A stretch of DNA of 64,000 nt from Agapetus fuscipes (GCA_951799405.1 OX637332.1:28124832-28188831); one strand, 5' to 3'; numbered from the stretch's first letter, positions 9,797-20,393 are shown. Notes: generated from the letters alone by a model not told the origin. Numbers and translations are program-made.

Positions 9797-9915
9797 TGCC
9801 AACGACACGCGGTGTACCTGAGCGGTAACCCATCCAAGTAGCATCCGCGCCCAATCTTGCTTAACTTCGGTGATCTGATGAGAACCGGTGCTTTCAACAT
9901 GGTATCGTCGTTGGC
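9797..9915 (-). rRNA. 5S rRNA-like unit (probable pseudogene or 5S-derived SINE head)
   Basis: The minus strand begins GCCAACGACGATACCATG and ends CGCGTGTCGTTGGC, about 119 nt as for 5S rRNA, with complementary ends. The internal control region is recognisable (GAAGTTAAGCAAGATTGGGC and CTTGGATGGGTTACCGCTC). Several differences from the usual metazoan sequence suggest a pseudogene. On the same strand a SINE-A tRNA-like head follows at once, giving a 5S-tRNA arrangement. Confidence 0.8.
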
Positions 9916-10220
9916 AAATTGTTGGTACTTAATTTCAAACAAACATAAACACTGCAACTCTTGCCACCCTTCATGCCGACATTGATAAGTTTCGCTTGGC
10001 TGGTATTTCCTTCAACTATTTTTTTTTCTGATCTTAAAAAATTGATGTCTTACAATAAATAAGAGATTTATATTTTTCACATTCACCAGAATGCAGAATG
10101 AATTAATTCAGTACAAAGGACAAGTTTCTTTATATGTTTGTCTTTTTTTATTTTACTTGAATTTTTTACACTCGATAATCATAGTGGTAAAGATAATGAA
10201 CGTTTAAGATTTATATTTAA
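9916..10220. other. AT-rich stretch, no gene seen
   Basis: No coding signal or repeat recognised, apart from a weak run into the next rep-C fragment. Confidence 0.4.
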
Positions 10221-10395
10221 TGTTTGTCCACAAGCAGACACGTGTAAGTTCACTTTTCGTTGCACTTATAAAAAAAGACCCAAATCTCAAACAAAAAAAC
10301 CTTGCAACTCTTGCCGCACTTCCCAGAACGAGTGGCATCGGCAAAAGTTAACCAAGTTTGTACAGCATGGCGGTCAGCCTCATACCAATAACTGT
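10221..10395 (-). repeat. Rep-C fragment, degenerate
   Basis: CACAAGCAGACACGTGTAAG, CTTGCAACTCTTGCCG and GGTCAGCCTCATACCAA match rep-C in reverse. The outer ends are lost. Confidence 0.7.
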
Positions 10396-10439
10396 AAAAA
10401 ATAATTGCATCAGTGCTATTCACAAAATGTCTAATGAAA

Positions 10440-10800
10440 TTATGACACGCGAATCATTTTTTTTTTGTATCGTGAATTCACTAAAAATGATGATGAGTTG
10501 ATGCTTTCTTTACAGCGCCGTTTCGTGATGTAGTCACTCCAAGGGCGCTGGTGCAATGCGACGATGCCAGAAATTTGCTTGTCTTCAGTGCATTCCGGAA
10601 CTTTCCATGGTCCTCTAGCTCTCTCACATGATGTGGCAGGCGGTTCCAAGCCAGAGGGCCAGCAACTGCAAATGCACGCTCTCCAAACATTGTGTTAACT
10701 CTTCTTATAGATTCTTCAATCCTTGATTTGGCTCCAGTGTCAGCCGAGCGCAGTGTTAGGCTTTTTTTGCCGAGGGTGACTGGTTTGATTAAATCAGCGA
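10440..10800 (-). pseudogene. CR1/L2-type LINE 3' end with terminal ORF2 remnant
   Basis: The minus strand encodes FGERAFAVAGPLAWNRLPHH followed by VRELEDHGKFRNALKT, the standard closing block of CR1/L2/Rex-type ORF2 proteins. It then runs into a 3' tail GCGCCCTTGGAGTGACTACA that recurs near 11.3 and 48.6 kb. Upstream reverse-transcriptase motifs are absent. Confidence 0.8.
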
Positions 10801-11040
10801 AATATTACTTAGACTGAGATATTATTAGAGACTTAAAGCTGCGGATGAGCCATTGGTTTGCTGTGTGTGAATAACAACAAATGTACGTCATAAAGAGGAC
10901 AATAATTATGGAAAAACCGCTACGTTCTCCTCTTGAAATAATATCAAACACAATAGTTATTGAATGGAGAAAAAATCCTTCAAAGTATTAAGTATCGAAG
11001 TATTAAATAAAGTTGATCAATTATTCAGGAACAATCTACA
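10801..11040. other. AT-rich stretch, nothing recognised
   Basis: No coding signal or known repeat seen. Confidence 0.4.
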
Positions 11041-11160
11041 AATCTAAGACATGTATAATTTCGCACTAACACATGTCGCATGTGGACCTACAATATAAAA
11101 ACCCAATCTCAAATAAACATAAGCCCTGCAACTCTTGCCGACCTTCCCTGAAACAATCAC
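11041..11160 (-). repeat. Rep-C fragment
   Basis: AAACCCAATCTCAAATAAAC, CCCTGCAACTCTTGCCGACC and TTCCCTGAAAC match the rep-C middle in reverse; the 5' part is cut off. Confidence 0.7.
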
Positions 11161-11231
11161 CAAGAAAATATTGATAGCAGGAAGAATGAATGGATTTGGA
11201 AGAGAAGACGAATCTATAGGGACCATGTAAT

Positions 11232-11298
11232 TATGATGATGAATTGATGATATCTTTATAGCGCCGTTTCGTGATGTAGTCACTTCAAGGGCGCTTGA
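11232..11298 (-). repeat. CR1/L2-type LINE 3' tail fragment
   Basis: Reads GCGCCCTTGAAGTGACTACA then TCACGAAACGGCGCTATAAA on the minus strand, the same 3' tail as the longer fragment 0.5 kb to the left. Confidence 0.65.
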
Positions 11299-11607
11299 CG
11301 TTTAGACCGCATGGGCGAAACTAGGATAACCCGAATCGTGACACAGGAAATACCAGATGAAATATATTTTTGGAAAGAGCGTGCCTCTGCCTACCCACCC
11401 CCTTCCGATTTTCGAAAAAATGTTGGGAAACACTGTTTTAGATCTTTCGATTAGAACTTCACAAAAAAAGCTTTATATCGGATCATGGATCCTGAGGTCA
11501 GGATATCCAGCTATCTTTCCACCTTCCAGGAGGTCTTCCAGCTGGATGTTGCACTATTGGCATCTCATTAGCTACGATGGACCGCTGGATAGCTATCTTG
11601 GACCGGT

Positions 11608-11890
11608 CTATAGTCCAGTGGCAACACTTCGGACTCGTAAATGGAAGGTTGGGGATTCGAATCCCGGCGGGGCACAAAAATATACCATTTATATTTCCAA
11701 ATGTGCACTTCGCTGGGTTGAAAAATTCATAAACCTTTACCAAAGACCGGTCACTGAAAGGTCCATCCAACCTTACAACAACTGGGCCTTGCTTGAGAAT
11801 TGGCGCTTTCTACAGCGACAACCAAGCTCGCAGAGGGTTCTTGAGGTGTGATACACACAAAAACAGCGCTCACCAAATAACTCATCCTAA
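11608..11890 (+). repeat. SINE-A, near full length
   Basis: Head GTCTATAGTCCAGTGGCAAC, B-box GGATTCGAATCCC, then the complete body to CAGCGCTCACCAAATAACTC. Confidence 0.87.
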
Positions 11891-11924
11891 TATTATTATT
11901 ATTAGTAGCAAAGATACGTATATG

Positions 11925-12062
11925 AACATGCAAGATGTATATTAAATACTTACCCACAAGCAGACACGTGTAAGTTCACTTTTTGTTTGTACAAATAAAG
12001 ATCCAAATCTCAAATGTAGGTACATAAGCCCTGTAACTTTTGCCAACCTTTAATGAAATCAT
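11925..12062 (-). repeat. Rep-C fragment, degenerate
   Basis: CCCACAAGCAGACACGTGTA, AGATCCAAATCTCAAATG and CTGTAACTTTTGCCAACC match rep-C in reverse. Confidence 0.65.
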
Positions 12063-13445
12063 GACATAATACGAAAATCCTGTTAGATAGAGGACAAAGT
12101 GAGATGGAGCAGATCCAGGAGGCGATTTTGGAGGGATCTGCCTCCTGAATGAGTTGTGCATTTCATTTGCTACACATCGTATAAATCGTACGGGCTCTTG
12201 TAATTAATGGTTCAACTATCCAAGCTAACTTCACTAATGTTTCGAATACGAATTAGATCGTTTGTACCCTATATTGGAAGCAGTCTATGGTCGTGAGTGG
12301 CCGGTGTGTAGCTTGGGATTCGCGTGAATCCAGTACCTACTCGCTTGAATATGATGATGAGTGGGTAACCCCTACCGCATCCACTGACATTGGCTATCAG
12401 GTTATTGGCGCCACATGATTCGACCACTCATTACCATCCGAGCCACTACAGCGAACAGACAAAATCAAGAAAAAAATCAAGTTTTAATTCAATATAAAAA
12501 AACCTTAAAATAGGAGTTCAATTTTTTTTGTGATATGTTTTAAAGTGACTTTGTTTTTACGGGAATTGACAAAATAGTAAGTGAGTGTTCAATTTTATTC
12601 TTCTTTGAAGCATGGCATTAATTTCTGCTACTAAAAAATTCAAAATAAATTATTATTATTATTGCGTTTGCATTATTATTTAAAAAAAATCATATTGCTT
12701 CAAACCTTTTGTTGAATGTCAAATTTGAAGTGTGTTTTAATTATTACACCAGTCATGCTTTACAGCTTCTATTTGTGTATATGAAGTAAATATTTAATTT
12801 TTATTTAGTATTTTTTTGACTTCTTGTTTATTTTATTTGACGGACATAATTTTAGTGCAAACGGACATGTATATTTTTTTCATAAAATGTTTTTCAAGAC
12901 TTTATATACCTAGCTGATTATTTTCCAATTAAAAATATATCTTCTAGGTACTATTTAAACCTTTTTTTTTCTTTTAATCAATGAAAAAAATGAGTAATAT
13001 CAATGAAAACAATATATTATTGAATTGTTTAATAAAATAGTATTGAAATATATTTAAAAAAAAATTCGATAATTGAGAAATATGAAAACCATTTGTATAT
13101 AAAATTGAACGAAAAATGACAGTCTTGCAAATAAATACATGTGTACCTATTATAAACAGGAGTGAATTTTGCAAAAGTGAAGAAATCTTTATAGTAATTT
13201 GTGTTCACCCGCGTACCAACCTTAAATTTATAAAGTGAAATTTATGTACATGCATATTTGCTCTTCTTATTACCATATATTTTTTAAATCCCTTTATTAT
13301 TTTGCTAACTTTTGCCAACGCGCTTTCGGAAAAAGACTATAAAGTAGCAGTGTTTCCCCGTTATTCATAAAAAAGTTTTAACTTGTAAACCGAATCTTCC
13401 ATACTAAAAAGTAGATTCAACTAATGTAATGTAGGTATATTTAAA
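12063..13445. other. Long AT-rich stretch, no gene seen
   Basis: No convincing coding exon. A short (ATT)n microsatellite lies near 12,650. The GC-richer part near 12,280-12,450 was not matched to any family. Small open frames here are AT-rich and lack protein-like composition. Confidence 0.4.
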
Positions 13446-13449
13446 GTTT

Positions 13450-13575
13450 GAGATTTATTTTGTATGTGCACATGCAGCATCTGCAACCGCCCAACTTACA
13501 CGTGTCGACTTTAAATTGAATTTTAAACACTGACATATCATTGCAAGTCAGTTTTTACGATATAAATTATAGTTA
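13450..13575 (+). repeat. Rep-C 3' fragment
   Basis: TTTGAGATTTATTTTGTATG, CACATGCAGCAT, ACTTACACGTGTC and CATTGCAAGTCAG follow rep-C order. Confidence 0.6.
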
Positions 13576-13774
13576 TTAATTTTCGTTGAAATTCAGGTCT
13601 CGTGACATGGTTTATACTTAAATTTTAAATCAATTGGAATGTCATGTCGCTCATAAAAAATTACAATGTTGTTTCAGGTTTTTTCCTTCTCAGTTTCCGT
13701 CTTTAAGCGAATAAAAAGTCAAGGACACTAAATTTGTCTTCGTTGCAATCAACGTAAACGAAACCAAATATATT

Positions 13775-13875
13775 TTTTCTTCTGTAATCTAAGTTGCAAT
13801 GATATATTTAAATTTGCAGTATCTGTGAGTTCGCGCTCACAGATACTGCATGCGTGCTTGCAAACTAAGAGCCAA
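13775..13875 (-). repeat. Rep-C 5'-truncated fragment
   Basis: Starts CTGTAATCTAAGTTGCAATG and contains GTTCGCGCTCACAGATACTG, a rearranged rep-C end. Confidence 0.5.
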
Positions 13876-13882
13876 ACTTTAA

Positions 13883-14190
13883 TCAAATCTAATCTAATCT
13901 AAGCTGCAAAGATATGTATGTTACATTGGAGATTCACATAATATTCATTCTCACAAACAGACACGTACAAGTTCGCGCTTGCACATGCCGCATGTGAATT
14001 TACAACATAAAAATCAAATCTCAAATGGAAATACACCCTGCAACTCTTGCCGTCGTTCCCTGAAACAGGGGTGACATTAACTTTAAATAAACATAAAGCA
14101 TGCAACGGTTTTCCCTGAGAGCCAGTGGCAAAAGTGATCCATTTTTTGCAGTACGTGTGATTACCTTCATTTTAACCTATAAGTTAAGGT
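13883..14190 (-). repeat. Rep-C copy with small insertions
   Basis: Runs from TCTAATCTAAGCTGCAAAG through CAGACACGTACAAGTTCGCG, CCCTGCAACTCTTGCCGTC and AAACAGGGGTGACATT. Part of the CTTTAAATAAACATAAAGCA block is duplicated. Confidence 0.75.
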
Positions 14191-14392
14191 ATATGATAAA
14201 TCCTATCAGAAAAATCTCTTGAATAAGACATTTTTTTTTCGATCAAATAATCAGGGAAAATTAAAATCTGAATTTGATTCAAGGAGAAAACGTTGAAAAA
14301 AATATATATGCACAGTTATAAAATAGTCTTCTATAAGCTTCACATTCGACTAAAATTATGTACAAAAAGTACATAATTTCCTTATCTTATAG

Positions 14393-14955
14393 ATTGGTAT
14401 GAGGTTGACTGTAAAAAACTATCACTTTACCAATGTCGCCCATGTTTCAGGGAAGATCGGTAAGAATTACAGGGCTTATATTCATTTTGGGTTTGGATTT
14501 TTTAGTGTAAGTTCACATGAGGTCCGTTTGACCGGTCCGTAGTCCAGGTGGTAACACTTCGGACTCGTAACTGGAAGGTCGTGGGTTCGAATCCCGGCAA
14601 AGCACAAAAAATATACCATTTATAATTTCAAATTTGCTCTACGCTAGGATGAAAAATTCATAAACCTTCACCAAAGACCGGTCATCAAAAGGTCCATCCA
14701 GCCTTACAACAACTGGGTCTTGCTTGAGAATTGGCGCTTTCTACAGCGACGACCAAGCTCGCAGAGGGCTCTTGAGGTGTGATACACACAAAAACAGCGC
14801 TCACCAAATAAATCAGCCTAATTTAATTTAATTTTTAATGAGACATGTGTACCTACTCATAAGCGTGAACTTATCTGTGTCTTCTTGTGGGATTACAATT
14901 TAACATGAATCTTGTGTACAAGTATATCTTTGAAACTTAGATGATAGATTATAGA
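14393..14955 (+). repeat. Rep-C copy split by a SINE-A insertion
   Basis: The left part runs from GATTGGTATGAGGTTGAC to AAGTTCACATGA. The right part resumes at CATAAGCGTGAACTTATCTG and ends TTAGATGATAGATTATAG. The gap is filled by a complete SINE-A, so SINE-A jumped after this rep-C copy had settled. Confidence 0.75.
14530..14822 (+). repeat. SINE-A, full length, nested in rep-C
   Basis: Head CCGGTCCGTAGTCCAGGTGG, B-box GGGTTCGAATCCC, and a complete body and tail ending AAATAAATCAGCC. Confidence 0.88.
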
Positions 14956-15121
14956 TATACCTACATACATACATGTGATTTTCTTGTGTTTCAGAAATGC
15001 TGTTCAATATCCAAACCCACAGTTTTCTTTTGTTTGTGATAATTTGTGGAAATGTTGCACAAGAAAAAAAGGGGATCGGAACAGGCAACAACGGGAACCG
15101 TAAGTATTTTTAAATTATTTA

Positions 15122-15480
15122 TTAGATGTACCGTACCGTACTGTCTCCTGCCACCGTTCCGCCAGTGGTGGCCGGTACCTCCGCAGATGCGTCTTCTCCA
15201 CTTTTTTCTGTCCTTCCATATCTTTCTCATCTCTTCAAGATTCATCGCTTTCCTCATACATGCTCTTCTCTTATTCTTACTCTGCAGGTTACAACTTTTC
15301 GCAATCTCACCTATTTTGGTTTATCCATTCTTTCCTCGGTTCTCCCCTTCCACGCATTCCCCTGAGCACTTTCTTCGTTAGTCCTTAATCATCTATTCTT
15401 TCAAATTGTTCAAACCATCTCGTCGTGCTTTTTTGTACTTTCATTCTCGTATTTTCTTTTATGCCACACTCGTTTATCAC
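15122..15480 (-). pseudogene. RTE-like LINE C-terminal remnant (subfamily 2)
   Basis: The minus strand reads MRKAMNLEEMRKIWKDRKKW then RRICGGTGHHWRNGG, the subfamily that ends in a CGGTGHP-like tail. Upstream frames, interrupted by shifts, still give pieces of the LRRWFEQF-like and GRPR-like regions. No palm motifs remain. Confidence 0.75.
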
Positions 15481-15486
15481 CTATAA

Positions 15487-15735
15487 TAATAATCTATAAT
15501 CTAAGTTGCAAGGATATATTCATTTAAAGCTCTCAGATGTATGCCCACAAACCAACAAGTGTAGTTCGCGCTTACAAATGCTGAATGTGTACTTACAAAT
15601 AAAATCCAAACCTCAAATGAACATAAGCCCCACAACTTTTGCCGACCTTCCCTGAAACAGGGGTGACATTGGCAAAGTGAACAATTTTTTACAGTATGGG
15701 TGGTCAGCCTCATACCAACCTATAAGTCAAGGAAT
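15487..15735 (-). repeat. Rep-C copy, full length, as 3' end of a LINE
   Basis: From ATAATCTATAATCTAAGTTG to CAACCTATAAGTCAAGGAA. On the minus strand it lies directly downstream of the reverse-transcriptase remnant to its right, about 120 bp after that stop, so it looks like that element's 3' UTR and tail. Confidence 0.88.
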
Positions 15736-15859
15736 ATGAATAATAAATTACATTTAAATATAAAAAATAACAAAACCTTACAAAGAAATCTATACAAAAA
15801 AAGTCAAAAATTTCCTATGCAAAAAAATGTAGCAAATGAATACACCAACATTAGAAATC

Positions 15860-16597
15860 AACATTGCAGATTAGCCGCCACTTCTTCCTGTCCTTGCATA
15901 CTTCTTTCATTTCATCCAGAGTCATAACCTTTTCATACAAGTCCTTCTTTTATTATGACTCTGGATATCCCATTCATTCGCTATTTCAGAGATTTGATCC
16001 TTCCATACTTTTCTCGGTCTTCCTCTACCACGACATCCATCTATTCTAGCAACATATACTTTCTTCGTCAATCTTTCATCACTCATTCTCTCCAAATGCC
16101 CGAACCATCTTAACATACTTCTTTTAATCTTCACTTTCACACTTTCCCTTACACCACATTCTTCTCTTACAAAATCATTCCTCACCCTGTCACTTCGTTT
16201 TTTCCCAATCATACTTCTTAGATAGTCCATTTCTACTGTATGGACTTTACTAATTTCCCTTTCACTCACCGTCCAGGCTTCACTTCCATACATCAAGGTT
16301 GGCACTAGTATACCACCGTGCACCGCCAATCTAACATTTTTTGAGAGATTTTGGTTCCTGGCGATGCAAGCGGTCGCACCCAGTACACACCTGCCTTTCA
16401 TTATTCTTCTTTCAAATTCACCGGCCATTCTTCCATCTTTTTCAAACTTACTTCCCAAATATACAAACTCATTTACAACATCAACATTCATTTCATTAAT
16501 TTTAAATTCATAATTCATATTTTCATCATCTCTTTCAAAAATCAAAACTTTCGTCTTTCTTGCATTCAACTTCAAATTATTACCTTTCAAAGCTAAT
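15860..16597 (-). pseudogene. RTE-like LINE, 5'-truncated reverse transcriptase C-terminal half
   Basis: The minus strand is open from GNNLKLNARKTKVLIFERDD through FVYLGSKFEKDGRMAGEF, MYGSEAWTVSEREISKV, LRWFGHLERMSDERLTKKVY and GRGRPRKVWKDQI. It then shifts or stops close to the RRTCMK block, followed by a remnant of the KDRKKW tail. The YADD region is already lost. Same family as the copies at 35.6 and 49.6 kb and followed by rep-C. Confidence 0.88.
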
Positions 16598-16599
16598 CA

Positions 16600-17309
16600 T
16601 TGTTAACTCAATCTAGCAGTGTCTTTCCAGTAATTATTCTCAGGTAGCAACAAAATAAAACCAAAAATTGTAATTTCAAGGACATTTAAAGGAAAAACAA
16701 GTTATCCTTAACTTACTGGTTACACTGTTTCTTTTTACTGTTTTTTGTAGATTAAACAAATTCAAACGTTTTCGGTCCTTACAACCATCATCAGGTAACT
16801 TAAAAATATTTGACATTAAAAATTACGAAAATTATCATTGTAACGAGTGAAGAATAAATTGTTTTTCCAATAAATGTCAGTGTGAATACACAAATGTTTA
16901 AAAGGAATACCAAATAATTATATTGATAATAAGAGCAAAATGTTAGGTGTTTTTATTTTACTAATAAAATATTGGTTCACCATTGACAATGTCACCTCTA
17001 TTTTAAAATAACACTTGAATATCTGTCTCCTCAACAAAATGTTCAAATATTTATATATTTTTTTTGTTAAAAAATATATATTGGGTAAAAACTTGTCTAC
17101 TAATAATGAATTTCATAAGGATAAGCAGCGCGTCTTTTTTTTGCAATACTATATAAGACTGCATTGGCGCGAATTCAAAGAAAATTTGTGCTTTTCATAT
17201 TGCTTTTTGTATATTTTGATTGTTTTGTTTTCCAAATCAATCTTAGAAAAAATACGAGTTTTTCACGCAACATCTCGAATATTTGTTGAAAAAAGAGAAA
17301 ACACTCACG
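16600..17309. other. AT-rich stretch with one hammerhead-like motif
   Basis: On the minus strand, between 16,800 and 16,750, the order CTGATGA, a stem-loop, GAAAACGTTTGAA occurs. Otherwise no coding signal is seen. Confidence 0.45.
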
Positions 17310-17525
17310 CAGTGGCGAAGGGTGCCTAACAACTCGATTCCCATCGGTTTCCCTTTTAAAATGAGGCAAAAATGATTTCATGGTTTCAACGGGGAAAAAA
17401 TACTTAATGTTTTTTTGGTTTTAAGTGTACTTTTTTACTTTGTGGCTATATTTTTTAATTACTTTGCTGCCTCATTTTAAAAGGTAAGCCGATGGGAATC
17501 GAGTTGTTGGCACCCTTCGCCACTG
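17310..17525. mobile_element. hAT-like MITE, copy 1
   Basis: Terminal inverted repeats CAGTGGCGAAGGGTGCC and complement, with inner arms pairing CATCGG and CCCATCGG blocks and a palindromic interior. CAGNGGCG ends are typical of hAT. The 8-bp target duplication is not clear here. A second copy lies at 38.6 kb. Confidence 0.75.
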
Positions 17526-17634
17526 CTGTTACTTTTTTATTCGATAACATGGTAGTGTTTTTTATTAGTTTACATGTAGAATACGTAATAGATATTTGCC
17601 AAGGTATATAAAGAAAAACATTTGAACTTGGTGC

Positions 17635-17825
17635 ACGTATAAAAACAATTAGAAGTAGATTTGCGCTTTTACATGCTACATGCGTAGGTACTTGAAAGAA
17701 AAAACCAAGCCTCTATTGTATATAAACATGACAACCCTTACCGAAGTAAGCTCCCTGAAACAAGGATGGCATTAGTAAAAAGTGAAACAATTTTCCTCGC
17801 GAAGGCTAAACGTATGAGTTAAGAA
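17635..17825 (-). repeat. Rep-C copy, degenerate
   Basis: GATTTGCGCTTTTACATGCT, AAACATGACAACCCTTACCG and CCCTGAAACAAGGATGGC follow rep-C order in reverse with many changes. Confidence 0.6.
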
Positions 17826-17854
17826 AATACTTGAAATAGTTCGAAAAAAAAACG

Positions 17855-17905
17855 CAACTGAGCTGCAAATAAATTTCAACTTCTTACCGCATTGCCTTTG
17901 CCATT
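17855..17905 (-). repeat. SINE-B 3' end fragment
   Basis: CGCAACTGAGCTGCAAATA and CAACTTCTTACCGCATTGCC match the SINE-B 3' end in reverse. Confidence 0.5.
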
Positions 17906-17919
17906 GCCAAAGTCCATTG

Positions 17920-18118
17920 TCCATCGCATTCCGCTAGGGGTGGCCAGAACCTCCACAGAGCTGTCTCCATTTCTTCGTATCCTTACATCCCTCTTTCTAA
18001 TTCATTCGTATCCATCACCTTTTTCGTGCATTTTCTTCTTTTACGCTCACTTTGTACATCCCATTCTTTCACAACCTCCTCAATCTGATCACTCCGTACT
18101 TTTCTTTTTCCTTCTTTC
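17920..18118 (-). pseudogene. RTE-like LINE C-terminal remnant (subfamily 2)
   Basis: The minus strand gives EVVKEWDVQSERKRRKCTKK and VMDTNELERG, then a GGSGHP-like end; equivalent to the 23.4 and 52.8 kb fragments. Confidence 0.7.
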
Positions 18119-18164
18119 TTGGGAGCCTTCTTATTTCCCCAGGAAAGGGTGACATCCTTTTTCA

Positions 18165-18318
18165 ACCACTTGGAAATGGGGACTCTCGTTTCTTATTTGG
18201 TCCGAGAAAACCTTGCCGGTACTATTATCTTGGATTTGAAATAAACGCCGAAACGGAAAATGATTTCTCAAGCTTTTTGTCTTTGAATTCAAGGAATCTA
18301 CCACTTGAGCTATCTATA
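18165..18318 (-). repeat. SINE-B, degenerate
   Basis: ACTTGGAAATGGGGACTC, AAAACCTTGCCGGTACTA and GAAATAAACGCCGAAACGG, then a head complement ending TTGAGCTATCTA. Confidence 0.6.
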
Positions 18319-18560
18319 ATTTAAGTTGCAAACATAAATTGACATTGAAAACTCATATCAAATGCATGCCCACAAACATACCTACACGTGTAAGTTCACG
18401 CTTACAAATGCTGCATTTGTACCTACAAATTAAAAACCAAACCTCACATGAAGATAAAGCAACTTTTGCCGCCCGTCTCTGAAACACGGGTGACTTTGGC
18501 AAAGTGAACCATTTTTTACAGTATGGGTGGTCAGCCTCATACCAACCTGTAAGTCAAGGA
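18319..18560 (-). repeat. Rep-C copy, full length
   Basis: TTTAAGTTGCAAACATAAAT through CACGTGTAAGTTCACGCTTA and AACTTTTGCCGCCCGTCTCT to ACCAACCTGTAAGTCAAGGA. It is sandwiched between two SINE-B pieces. Confidence 0.82.
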
Positions 18561-18683
18561 ATTTCTCTTGTATTTTGGGTTTGAAATAAAACCAGAAACG
18601 AAAAATTGTGCATTTGGGGGAGATCGAATCAAAGCACTCTGTCTTTGAATTCAAGGGTTCTACCAACTGAGCTATCAACCATT
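18561..18683 (-). repeat. SINE-B 5' part
   Basis: Contains GGGTTTGAAATAAAACCAGA and the head complement CTACCAACTGAGCTATCAAC. Confidence 0.65.
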
Positions 18684-18689
18684 AATTTA

Positions 18690-19045
18690 GTAAATACAAT
18701 ATGCTGTTTGTCTTTGTTCACCGTGTGACTGACTTTATGAAATGTGTCTCTAAGCATATTTTGACGCGGTAATGTGTTTTGACATGTAATTAATATAACC
18801 TTCCCGCCGCCGTTGCACAACCAGTTCTGTAATGAAGTTACAAGATAGAAAACTTAATATTGATTTCATGTTAAGTATACCTACTTACATTACTAACTAA
18901 TATAATGTAATACATATTTAATCACCTGGTTTATAATATAATATATAATAATAATTATTGACTTTATAAGGTCTTTGGATGCATTTCAATTTATCTACAA
19001 GTTATTTTTTCTTTTACATGAAGTGTTTTTTTTAGAAATGATATC
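18690..19045. other. AT-rich stretch, nothing recognised
   Basis: No coding signal or repeat family recognised. Confidence 0.4.
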
Positions 19046-19046
19046 T

Positions 19047-19298
19047 TTGACTTATAGGCTGGTATGAGGTTGACCACTCACACTGTAAGAAATGGTTCAC
19101 TTTACTAATGTCACCCCTGTTGCAGGGAAATTGCTTCAAAATTGCAAGGCTTTTGTTCATTTGAGGTTTGGATTTTTTATTTGTAAGTACACATGCAGAA
19201 TTTGTAAGCGCGAACTTTTACACGTTTCTGTTTTTTTGGGCATGCGTTTAATATGAATTTTAAATGTAAATATATCTTTGCAACTTACATTCTAGATT
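19047..19298 (+). repeat. Rep-C copy, full length
   Basis: Starts TTTGACTTATAGGCTGGTAT, passes GTTGCAGGGAAATTGCTTCA and AAGCGCGAACTTTTACACG, ends AACTTACATTCTAGATTATA. Confidence 0.85.
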
Positions 19299-19315
19299 AT
19301 ACTCCTTAATATATA

Positions 19316-19835
19316 TTCCTTGACTGATAGGTTGGTATGCTGCTGACCACCCATACTGTAAAAAATGGTTCACTTTGCCAATGCCACCCCTGCTTCAGGG
19401 AAGGTCGGCAAGAGTTGCAGGGCTTATGTTCATTTGAGATTGGGTTTTTTTTATATTGTAGGTCCACATGCGGCATATGTAAGCGCGAAATTATGCATTG
19501 CATTATGTGAGAATGCATTTAATATGAATCTCAAATGATACATATCGCTGCCCTAGTTCAATACTCAGACATCTTACACAAAGCTAGTTTCGAGAAAATC
19601 GAAAAAGAAGGTTTGTAATCGCTATGATAATTACAGTTAACTTTGTTTTAAAGTCACTTAACGCAACAATGTGTAGCTTAGTTGCATTAAGTGACTTTAA
19701 AACAAAGTTAACTGTAATTATCATAGCGATTACAAACCTTCTTTTTCGATTTTCTCGAAACTAGCTTTGTGTAAGATGTCTGAGTATTGAACTAGGGCAG
19801 CGATATCTTTGCAGCTTAGATTTAGATACTCGTAG
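19316..19835 (+). repeat. Rep-C copy interrupted by a fold-back MITE
   Basis: The left part starts TCCTTGACTGATAGGTTGGT and continues to AATCTCAAATGATACATAT. The right part resumes ATATCTTTGCAGCTTAGAT. It belongs to the same head-to-tail cluster as the copy just before it. Confidence 0.85.
19546..19802. mobile_element. Near-perfect fold-back MITE nested in rep-C
   Basis: Arms of more than 110 bp starting CGCTGCCCTAGTTCAATACT are essentially exact inverted copies around a loop near GTGTAGC. Flanks are ATAT on both sides. The almost complete absence of differences between the arms implies a young insertion or conversion between arms. No coding capacity. Confidence 0.85.
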
Positions 19836-19984
19836 TTTAAAAAGCGAAAGTCTAAATGTGCTTGCTTTTGTTAATTCATAGAAAAATGCAACTTAATGGT
19901 TCCTACAAAAATGTTTTGATGTGACAATGTCCTCTCTTAGTTAGGTTTTTTTTTTTAATGTTTCGACACAGCCAATAACAATAT

Positions 19985-20100
19985 GTCAGGAAAAAGTGTC
20001 AAGAGTTGCAAGTTCATTCTAAAATCAGGTTCAGATTGTATTTTGTAATTACAAACTAGCAGCATATTTAAACGCGAATTTAATAGTATTTGCATTGAGT
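19985..20100 (+). repeat. Rep-C remnant, heavily decayed
   Basis: AGAGTTGCAAGTTCATTCTA, TTCAGATTGTATTTTGTAAT and AAACGCGAATTTAATAG keep rep-C order. Confidence 0.5.
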
Positions 20101-20111
20101 ATGTATTTTAC

Positions 20112-20370
20112 TGCGCCTAGTCACTCGTAAACGGGCAGTCGTGAGTTCGATTCCCGGCGGAGCACAACAAATTTAGTGTCATTTTTGTTCTAAAATATGC
20201 TCTTCGCTAGATTGAAAAATTCATCAGCTTATATCAAAGACTGAACACCAAAGGGGCACCTAGCTTTACATCTACTGGGTCTTTCTTGAGAATTGGCGCT
20301 TTAGATAGCGACAATCAACGTTGCCGAGAGCTCTTGAGGTGCGATTCACACAAAAACAGCGCTCAAAATG
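20112..20370 (+). repeat. SINE-A, diverged, 5' head shortened
   Basis: GTGAGTTCGATTCCCGGCGG B-box, CTCTTCGCTAGATTG, GAGAATTGGCGCTTTAGA and AAAACAGCGCTCA. An old copy with many substitutions. Confidence 0.75.
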
Positions 20371-20393
20371 TAAATAATTTTTAATTATTTAAA

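Noticed and set aside
17015..17329. 104-residue + strand open frame as a gene
   Set aside because: Low-complexity, F/K/Y-rich composition typical of AT-rich DNA; it runs into the hAT-like MITE.
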